A stretch of 64,000 nucleotides of DNA from Bacteroides nordii WAL 11050 = JCM 12987 (lineage in GTDB: Bacteria; Bacteroidota; Bacteroidia; Bacteroidales; Bacteroidaceae), in the NCBI GenBank assembly GCA_000613465.1, contig BAJA01000002.1, positions 62,001-126,000 on the forward strand. Direction: 5' to 3'. The stretch's first letter is position 1, and every line of letters starts with the position of its first letter. A program made the translations under genes and the position numbers. Shown piece after piece: positions 57,325-64,000 of the stretch. Under the pieces are notes generated by a model. That model did no database searches. It was not told the origin of the DNA and saw only the letters and a list, made by a program, of their open reading frames with translations.

Positions 57325-60300
57325 TTAAAAGTTTACATTAATCCCAAAATTAAAATTCCTCATAATAGGGTATCTGTCAATACCTCCACCCGGATTCTCC
57401 GGATCGATATAGTCAGAGTCAGAAGACTGGATAGTAAACAGATTATATCCATTAGCATATAATCTCAGCGAATTCACACCGACGAACTTGGTCCATTTTC
57501 TTGGGAATGTATAGCCTATTTCAAGATTCTTTAATCTAAGATAAGTACAGTTGTTATACCAGAAGCTCGATTCAATTCCATAATTCTGCGGATCTTGAAT
57601 ACGTGTACTCGGATACTTTCCGGGAATCCATTCTCCGTTAGGATCGAAAGAGTTCACATTACCCGAGGCATCTACTTTATGCCAACGATCCATAAAAATG
57701 TCCCATGCACTTCCTCCCCACTGTAACGGACTTGCATTCATTCTTGTATTAAACATGGAAGCTCCCTGGAATGACATACTCAAATCCAGTCCTTTCCACT
57801 GGCCGTTAAGTGTCAGACCGAAATTCATAATAGGAGTATTATTACGCATCAAGGGTTGCATATCCCATTCGTCAATCATACCGTCTTCATTGTAATCCAC
57901 ATATTTTATATCACCCGGCAAATAAGAATATTTGTTATATACTCCACCCAAAACAGGATTATTATAGATCTCATCCATACTTACAAACTGTCCGTTAGCC
58001 TGATACATCCACAGAATATTACTATTCCGGTTATTCTTATTATTGCGCCAGTTATCATATGAGTTTCCAGACGGCACACTCTCTACATACTTATTTCTAT
58101 TCAAAGTATAAGTGAAGTTTCCACGAATCTGATAAGAAAGGTCTCTTACCTTACCACTATGTCCCAAGACAAGTTCAAATCCTTCCTGCATGTCCGAATT
58201 TATATTTTCTTTCGCAAAAGTTGCACCGAATGTTCCGGGCACTGAAACGATACGATTTGCCAACAATCCATCACGGTCACGGCGGAAAAGATCGAACTCA
58301 ACCGTCAAAGCAGCATTCCACAAACTTAAATCTATACCTAAGTTCTTAGTCGTAGAAGTATACCAGGTTGCATTTGCATTAGGTATTTGCGGAACACCCA
58401 CTCCTGGTATTAAAGAACCGTCACCCAACATATAGCTATCGTTTCCCGGATAGTTGAAAGCCATCATCCATAAATAAGGTTCCACATTATCATCTCCCAT
58501 ACGACCAATGGAAGCTCTCAACTTCAAATTATCAATAAAAGAGAAATTGTCTCTGATAAAACTCTCTTCGGAAATTCTCCAACCTACAGACAAAGACGGG
58601 AAGAAACCCCATTTTTTATTGTAAAATTTGGAAGAACCATCATATCTGAAACTGGCTTGTACTAAATATTTAGATAAATAATCATAATCAAAACGGCCCA
58701 CCAATCCCACATTTGCATTTCTATCGGCACTCCCGTTTATTTCACGGGCATCATCAATCAATCCGGCATAAATCTGATCGACAGCATCCATTAAAGTATT
58801 CCGCTTTCCACTCAACTCAGAAGTCTGCCATTTACGGGTTTCAAACAAAAGTAAAGCTTTCACATTGTGTTTATTCTGAAACTTATTTTCATAATTTAAA
58901 GAAAGCTGCGTAGTAGGAGTAGCCGTATCACTTCTCCATTCCGTTACACTCGACATGGCTGACGTATTTGCAACCGAATAAGTACCGGTAGCTTTGTCAT
59001 ACTGATAAGTGCGATACTGCTTACTAAAAAGTTTAGACTTGTAAAATTTAGGATCATAAGCAACAAGAGCTTTGGCCCATAAACCTTTCACAAAAGGGAT
59101 ATCCCAACGAAGCGAAGCGGTAACTTGTATCTGTGTATTGCTCGTTTTACGGTATCCGGCATATTCATTTGAACTTTTTATCAATGCATTATTATCATCG
59201 TTATATTGTTTTCCCAGATAATCAGGATTACCGTTCGCATAGATTTCATAAATAGGAACCTGAGCACCAATCGATTTGAGAATATCTCCCGGATCATAAG
59301 GAGGTGCATTCTTTGTATCTATAAAACCTCCTATCTGAAACTCAGCTGTAAGCTGATCGGTAATCTGAGCCGTAATGTTTGATCTCAGATTAAAACGCTC
59401 ATAATCAAGAGATTTCGATTTCCACAATCCCTCTTCCGAATAATAACCGATACTATTGAAGAACTGAATCCTATCCGTACCTCCGGAAGCGGTAAGATTA
59501 ACTTGATATTGAGGAACATTCTTTCTTATAATTTCATCATACCAATTGACATTAGCATAAGGACTGCCAGAAGTTATCAAGTCTGGAGAATAAGTCGGAG
59601 TCGTTTCACCTCTATTAGCCATTGCTTCATTGTATAATTCCATATATCCATAAGCATCTACAGATTTAGGATATTTTGTGATACCCTGCATACCGTATGA
59701 AGCATTTAAATTTATTTCTGTCCGTCCCTTTGTTCCTTTACGGGTAGTTACCAAAATTACGCCATTGGCAGCACGAACACCATATACAGCTGCCGTAGCA
59801 TCTTTAAGTACCGAAACCGATTCTATTTCATTGGGATCGATACGGTCGAAATTATCCCGGGGAATTCCATCGACAATAACCATCGGAGCACCCAAACCAC
59901 GAATATTAAAACTATTGTCATAAGTACCGGGTTCACCCGTATTCTGCTTAATATTCAATCCCGGAATTTTACCTTGAAGTGCACTGGTTATATTCGCAGT
60001 ACTGACAGTCATTATCTCTTTTCTATTGACAGAAGCTACAGAACCGGTTATCTCTTGTCTTTTTTGAGTTCCATACCCCACCACAACAACTTCTTCCAAT
60101 TGCGTATTATCTTCTGTAAGAATAACAGTCAGGAAATTGCGTCCTTTAACCGGCACTTCCTTTGTTTCAAAACCTACAAAAGAAAAAACCAAGACACCTT
60201 TATCGCCATTCACATTCAAATCAAAAGCACCGTCCAAATCCGTAATTGCCCCAACAGTACTGCCCTTCAATAAGACATTTACTCCTATCAACGGCTCTCC

Positions 60301-60402
60301 GGATGTGTCCTTCACAATACCTTTCACCTTTTGGCTCTGAGCATTCACTATGCCAAACTGCAATAAAAGCAGAAGCATCAGTTTTAAATTAAGATGTTTC
60401 AT
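57325..60402 (-). CDS. susC: SusC/RagA family TonB-linked outer-membrane transporter
   Basis: A 1,025-residue outer-membrane barrel that imports oligosaccharides with TonB energy. The signal peptide is residues 1-21. A CarboxypepD_reg-like domain follows (VKGIVKDTSGEPLIGVNVLL, 25-44). The TonB-box region is EEVVVVGYGTQKR near 103, the plug is around GNRVIVDGIPRDN-type MVIVDGIPRDNFDRIDPNEI and VYGVRAANGVILVTTRKG, and the barrel ends in FNFGINVNF with the usual terminal Phe. It is first in the susC-susD-DUF3823 order. An 80-base gap upstream separates it from the GH92 gene and may hold a promoter. Confidence 0.93.
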   Translation of the reverse strand: MKHLNLKLMLLLLLQFGIVNAQSQKVKGIVKDTSGEPLIGVNVLLKGSTVGAITDLDGAFDLNVNGDKGVLVFSFVGFETKEVPVKGRNFLTVILTEDNTQLEEVVVVGYGTQKRQEITGSVASVNRKEIMTVSTANITSALQGKIPGLNIKQNTGEPGTYDNSFNIRGLGAPMVIVDGIPRDNFDRIDPNEIESVSVLKDATAAVYGVRAANGVILVTTRKGTKGRTEINLNASYGMQGITKYPKSVDAYGYMELYNEAMANRGETTPTYSPDLITSGSPYANVNWYDEIIRKNVPQYQVNLTASGGTDRIQFFNSIGYYSEEGLWKSKSLDYERFNLRSNITAQITDQLTAEFQIGGFIDTKNAPPYDPGDILKSIGAQVPIYEIYANGNPDYLGKQYNDDNNALIKSSNEYAGYRKTSNTQIQVTASLRWDIPFVKGLWAKALVAYDPKFYKSKLFSKQYRTYQYDKATGTYSVANTSAMSSVTEWRSDTATPTTQLSLNYENKFQNKHNVKALLLFETRKWQTSELSGKRNTLMDAVDQIYAGLIDDAREINGSADRNANVGLVGRFDYDYLSKYLVQASFRYDGSSKFYNKKWGFFPSLSVGWRISEESFIRDNFSFIDNLKLRASIGRMGDDNVEPYLWMMAFNYPGNDSYMLGDGSLIPGVGVPQIPNANATWYTSTTKNLGIDLSLWNAALTVEFDLFRRDRDGLLANRIVSVPGTFGATFAKENINSDMQEGFELVLGHSGKVRDLSYQIRGNFTYTLNRNKYVESVPSGNSYDNWRNNKNNRNSNILWMYQANGQFVSMDEIYNNPVLGGVYNKYSYLPGDIKYVDYNEDGMIDEWDMQPLMRNNTPIMNFGLTLNGQWKGLDLSMSFQGASMFNTRMNASPLQWGGSAWDIFMDRWHKVDASGNVNSFDPNGEWIPGKYPSTRIQDPQNYGIESSFWYNNCTYLRLKNLEIGYTFPRKWTKFVGVNSLRLYANGYNLFTIQSSDSDYIDPENPGGGIDRYPIMRNFNFGINVNF

Positions 60403-60482
60403 AATTATAATAGATTTAATTCATCATTTGATTTTTATTTTCGATATAAACCTGTGAAAAGTAGTATCAGATTATTAAATAC

Positions 60483-62705
60483 CTACTTTCCAAACTGTTT
60501 ATTCGGCCGATTTCCCATTGTAAAAACTAATGTACCACCAGCCATAATATCCGCATGAGAGATATAAAGTTTATTATAAGATTGTCCGTTCAGTTCTATA
60601 GACTGTATATACTTATTCTTCGCAGAATTATTGTTTGTACGTATCTCAAAAAACTTATCTCCCGGTAGTTTTAACACTACCTTATCAAATATAGGTCTTC
60701 CGAAAACGTACATACCGTCAGACGGATTAACCGGATAAAAACCTAATGCAGAAAATACATACCAGGAAGACATCTGTCCGCAATCTTCATTACCCTGCAG
60801 CCCATCCGGCAAATCACTGTACATGTGCGATAGGATATAATCTACCTTTTCCGCTGTCTTCCATTGCTGATCAACAAAGGAATAAAGATATACTGTGTGA
60901 TGCCCCGGTTCATTACCGTGCGCATACTGCCCGATCAAACCGGAAATATCCGGAGAAGCCTCATCACCCAAATCCTCATTTACCAGAAACAGACTGTCTA
61001 ACTTTGAAACAAATGCTTCTTTACCTCCAAACAAGGATATCAGTCCTTCGATGTCATGAGGTACCAACCAGGTATATTGCCAGCCATTTCCTTCACAATA
61101 AGCATCATTTCGATGAGTGGAGTGTACAGGGTTAAACGGAGTTAGCCATGAACCGTCCTGATTTTTTCCTCTGAAGAAATGCGTATCTTTATCCCAATAA
61201 TTCCGATAAGCTAAAGCACGTTTAGAGAAATACTCATAATCTTCCGCTTTACCCAACTTCCGGGCTACTTGTGCCACTCCCCAATCGGCAATAGCATATT
61301 CCAGACCTTTAGCAACCGACTCATTCTCTTTGTCCGCCGGAATATATTCAAGATTCGTGACATACGACAACCCTTTATAATCGGACATCATAGATGCTTT
61401 CATTGCCTGATAAGCACGCTCATAATTAAACCCTTTGACATTTTTCAATATAGCATCAGCGATCACCGGAACGGACTGGATACCGATCATCTCATTCGTA
61501 TCCGAGCCATACAAATGCCATACCGGCAAACGCCCTTGTTGCTCGTAAATAGCAAGCATCGAATTGACAAAGTCGGGAACACGTTCCGGTTGTACTAATG
61601 TATACAAAGGATGAGCAGCACGATAAGTGTCCCATAAAGAGAATACTGTATAATTGGTAAAACCCGGATCACCATATATATTCTTATCAGTTCCACGATA
61701 CTCCTTGTTACAGTCATTAAACATGATTGGCTGCATAAAGGCATGGTACAAGGCCGTATAGAAGATACGTTTTGCCACTGTATCAGTAGTCTCTATCTGT
61801 AACTTTGATAATTCTGTATTCCATTTATTGGTTGTTTCATCAACAATCTTCTCAAAATTCCAATCTTTTATCTCCTGCTCAATATTATCCATTGCATTTT
61901 CCATACTCACCGGAGAAATACCTACTTTCACACCTAATTCCTCTACCACAGGGGCAACAGTAACATTCCCTTTCACATCCAACCCCTGAAGACTATTTCC
62001 CACTACTTGCACAGAATCATGATACAAAGTCAAATGTACAGGTTGAGAAAAAACTGCTGTAAAATAAATCTGTTGTTTCTTCGACCATCCTGTAGAATGC
62101 CGGTGTCCTCTGATGACTGTATCATTTATCTGTTCCAGATAAGTATCGGTAGGACGATCGTCTCCGTTTGCATCTTTCAGGTTGATCATTACATATTTTT
62201 CTACGTCTTTTGGGAAAGTATATCGATGGAAAGCTACCCGATCCGATGCGGTAAGTTCTACCTTCGTACGATGAGTTTTCAAAAAAACTTCGTAATAAGC
62301 GGGTAGAGCCCGTTCGTTGTCTTTCGAATAACAGGAAGCATAACCAGACAAAGGATTTTGCTGCGTTCCCGGTTGTGTACGTACTTTACCGATGTATGGC
62401 ATAAACAGAATATCCCCGGTGTCACTACAACCTGTCCCATTGAGATGAAGATGTGAAAAACCTATTACGATGGAATCGGAATAATGATATCCCGAACACC
62501 AGTCCCATCCTTTATTGATATTATTAGGACCGACCTGTACTGCTCCGAAAGGGGCGGTAACCCCCAGGAATGTATGCCCATGTCCCCCGGTTCCGATATA
62601 AGGGTCTACATAAGCCACCGGATTTATAATTTCCAGCTTGTCTGCACCAGTACACCCGAAAGCGCACATGAGAGAGCTTAATAATAAAAATTTCTGTAAA
62701 TTCAT
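60483..62705 (-). CDS. GH92 exo-alpha-mannosidase (lipoprotein)
   Basis: A 740-residue lipoprotein with lipobox-like CAFGC (modified Cys18), so it is probably surface or periplasmic. GH92 motifs are VDPYIGTGGHGHTFLGVTAP (33-52), the linker region LWDTYRAAHPLYTLV, EGNGWQYTW and GNEDCGQMSSWYVFSALGFY, which hold the catalytic acid and base. It also has HGNEPGHHTVYLY, a motif I associate with the alpha-1,2-type plus-1 subsite. The fold is a beta domain plus (alpha/alpha)6 barrel, calcium dependent. It removes terminal mannose from mannosides. It is 8 bases after the other GH92 gene and likely shares its transcript. Confidence 0.9.
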   Translation of the reverse strand: MNLQKFLLLSSLMCAFGCTGADKLEIINPVAYVDPYIGTGGHGHTFLGVTAPFGAVQVGPNNINKGWDWCSGYHYSDSIVIGFSHLHLNGTGCSDTGDILFMPYIGKVRTQPGTQQNPLSGYASCYSKDNERALPAYYEVFLKTHRTKVELTASDRVAFHRYTFPKDVEKYVMINLKDANGDDRPTDTYLEQINDTVIRGHRHSTGWSKKQQIYFTAVFSQPVHLTLYHDSVQVVGNSLQGLDVKGNVTVAPVVEELGVKVGISPVSMENAMDNIEQEIKDWNFEKIVDETTNKWNTELSKLQIETTDTVAKRIFYTALYHAFMQPIMFNDCNKEYRGTDKNIYGDPGFTNYTVFSLWDTYRAAHPLYTLVQPERVPDFVNSMLAIYEQQGRLPVWHLYGSDTNEMIGIQSVPVIADAILKNVKGFNYERAYQAMKASMMSDYKGLSYVTNLEYIPADKENESVAKGLEYAIADWGVAQVARKLGKAEDYEYFSKRALAYRNYWDKDTHFFRGKNQDGSWLTPFNPVHSTHRNDAYCEGNGWQYTWLVPHDIEGLISLFGGKEAFVSKLDSLFLVNEDLGDEASPDISGLIGQYAHGNEPGHHTVYLYSFVDQQWKTAEKVDYILSHMYSDLPDGLQGNEDCGQMSSWYVFSALGFYPVNPSDGMYVFGRPIFDKVVLKLPGDKFFEIRTNNNSAKNKYIQSIELNGQSYNKLYISHADIMAGGTLVFTMGNRPNKQFGK

Positions 62706-62713
62706 TTATGCTC

Positions 62714-64000
62714 CTATTTATTTTCGTTAGTTAAAGAATAAGGGAAATCTTCATCATTCACTCCCCGTTGTGTATTTGGTGCATGACTCATCTCGAAATC
62801 AAGAACAGCACCGTTCATTAATTCCTCATGTTTCAACCAATTATGGTTGTATTCCTTGCCATTCATTTTTAAGGAATGTATATATCTATTTCTATTTGTG
62901 TTGTCGGGAGCATTCAAAATAACCTGTTTTCCATTTTCCAGTGTAAGAATCGCTTTTTTAAAGAGAGGGGCTCCCATTACATACTCTCCAGAGCCCGGGC
63001 ATACCGGATAAAAACCTAAAGCAGAAAATATATACCAGGCAGAAGTCTGGCCGTTGTCTTCATCTCCACAATATCCGTCCGGATAAGGGGTATACAGTTT
63101 ATCCATTACTTCCCTTAACCAATATTGCCCTTTCCAGGGTTGTCCGGCGTAATTATAGAGATAAATCATATGCTGAATCGGTTGGTTGCCATGTGCATAA
63201 TTGCCCATATTCATAATCTGCATTTCCTTTATTTCATGAATACACTGTCCATAGTAGCTGTCGTCATAGACAGGAGGAACCACAAAAACAGAATCCAGCA
63301 TAGACACAAAACTTTCCTTTCCTCCCATCAGATCGATAAGTCCCTGTACATCATGGAATACACTCCAGGTATAATGCCAACTGTTGCCTTCGGTAAAAGC
63401 GTCTCCCCATTTATACGGGCTGAAAGGAGACTGGAACGTGCCGTCTTCGTTCTTTCCACGCATCAGTTTACTATCTTTATCAAAAACGAACCGGTAGTTT
63501 TTACTTCTGTCCCGATAAAGGTCTATTTCTTCCTGTGGACGATTTAGTTTCTGCGCCAGTTTCATGATACACCAGTCATCATAAGCATATTCCAAAGTAC
63601 GGGCAACATTTTCATTAATACCTACATTATAAGGCACATAACCCAATCGGTTATAATATTCATGTCCTAATCTTCCAGTTGAGGGAACCTGGGGATGTAC
63701 ATTGTTTGCTCCGTGCAGAACGGCTTCATACAACAGGCTGATCTCTTCTGCCTGACATCCTTTCAAATAAGCATCTACCACAACAGAGGCTGAATTATTA
63801 CCCACCATACAGTGACGGTGTCCCGGGCTGGCCCATTCGGGTAAAAATCCACTTTCTTTATAAGTATTCGCCAACCCTTCCTGAATTTCTTTATTGACGG
63901 AAGGATACATCAGGTTCAAGAATGGAAACAAAGCACGGAACGTATCCCAAAAGCCGGTATCAGTATACATATATCCACTCTTCACTTCACCGTTGTAAGG
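62714..64000 (-). CDS. GH92 family glycosidase, partial at window edge
   Basis: The C-terminal 427 or so codons of a second GH92 enzyme. The frame stays open to the window edge (PYNGEVKSGYMYTDTGFWDT near the edge), so the start lies beyond 64,000. Any in-window start is artificial. Motifs are TEGNSWHYTWSVFHD, HGNQPIQHMIYLY and GDEDNGQTSAWYIFSALGFY. Compared with the gene at 60483, three positions differ: Q to H in EGNxWQY, E to Q in HGNEP and C to N in NEDCGQ. These changes suggest a different linkage specificity. Confidence 0.9.
   Translation of the reverse strand, partial: PYNGEVKSGYMYTDTGFWDTFRALFPFLNLMYPSVNKEIQEGLANTYKESGFLPEWASPGHRHCMVGNNSASVVVDAYLKGCQAEEISLLYEAVLHGANNVHPQVPSTGRLGHEYYNRLGYVPYNVGINENVARTLEYAYDDWCIMKLAQKLNRPQEEIDLYRDRSKNYRFVFDKDSKLMRGKNEDGTFQSPFSPYKWGDAFTEGNSWHYTWSVFHDVQGLIDLMGGKESFVSMLDSVFVVPPVYDDSYYGQCIHEIKEMQIMNMGNYAHGNQPIQHMIYLYNYAGQPWKGQYWLREVMDKLYTPYPDGYCGDEDNGQTSAWYIFSALGFYPVCPGSGEYVMGAPLFKKAILTLENGKQVILNAPDNTNRNRYIHSLKMNGKEYNHNWLKHEELMNGAVLDFEMSHAPNTQRGVNDEDFPYSLTNENK

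Noticed and set aside
63983..63985. GTG as start of the edge GH92 gene
   Set aside because: The frame stays open to the window edge with family-like residues, so the true start lies outside.

Overview
The window is chromosomal DNA of a gut-type Bacteroides (Bacteroidales). The evidence is an AT-rich base composition, many TAnnTTTG-type minus-7 promoter boxes with A/T-rich upstream DNA, SusC/SusD outer-membrane pairs, a hybrid two-component regulator, and families largely restricted to Bacteroidetes (DUF4836, DUF4270, DUF5687, DUF3823, GxGYxYP). I cannot name the species from the sequence. No tRNA, rRNA, CRISPR array, transposase or integrase was seen.

Positions 1-23,900 are mostly housekeeping and plus-strand. 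In order they hold: a frameshifted nucleoside permease, a DUF151 nuclease, rsmE, a DUF4836 lipoprotein with an ABC transporter, an internally deleted macroglobulin/TonB-plug-type gene, a frameshifted miaA, a diacylglycerol kinase-like gene, kdsA, an M16 peptidase with a DUF5687/ABC exporter, an NlpC/P60 lipoprotein, a TraB/GumN protein, a HAD phosphatase, rplU-rpmA, serS, a fused NfnAB-type flavoprotein, and convergent panC-panD.

Positions 24,000-31,600 form a glycogen/alpha-glucan locus. A half-length GT5 synthase and a DUF4270 lipoprotein lie on the plus strand. A minus-strand operon encodes a debranching enzyme, a GT4 synthase and a GH57 amylase. A rhomboid protease follows.

Positions 32,475-64,000 are one large polysaccharide utilisation locus, all on the minus strand. 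In transcription order: two GH92 enzymes (the first runs off the window edge), SusC, SusD, DUF3823, GH3, a GxGYxYP protein with CBM6 and ricin-like modules, a triple CBM6-like binding protein, GH3, a second GxGYxYP protein, a CE12-type esterase, a CE8 pectinesterase, and a hybrid two-component sensor/regulator split by a frameshift. The esterases point to a pectic plant polysaccharide, whereas GH92 points to mannosides, so the substrate is unresolved.

The most unusual signal is a set of five long intergenic palindromes between 2.8 and 32.5 kb. They share a central core (GCTGCGCTATC, then a block like CGCATGGTA), but their arms are built from different short tandem words. Each lies at or just after the stop codon of an upstream gene that lacks an ordinary terminator. 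A second signal is a perfect 22-bp-period array of four TTGCCA/TTGGCAA palindromes upstream of the regulator. Four separate genes are broken, three by small indels and one by an internal deletion plus frame change.
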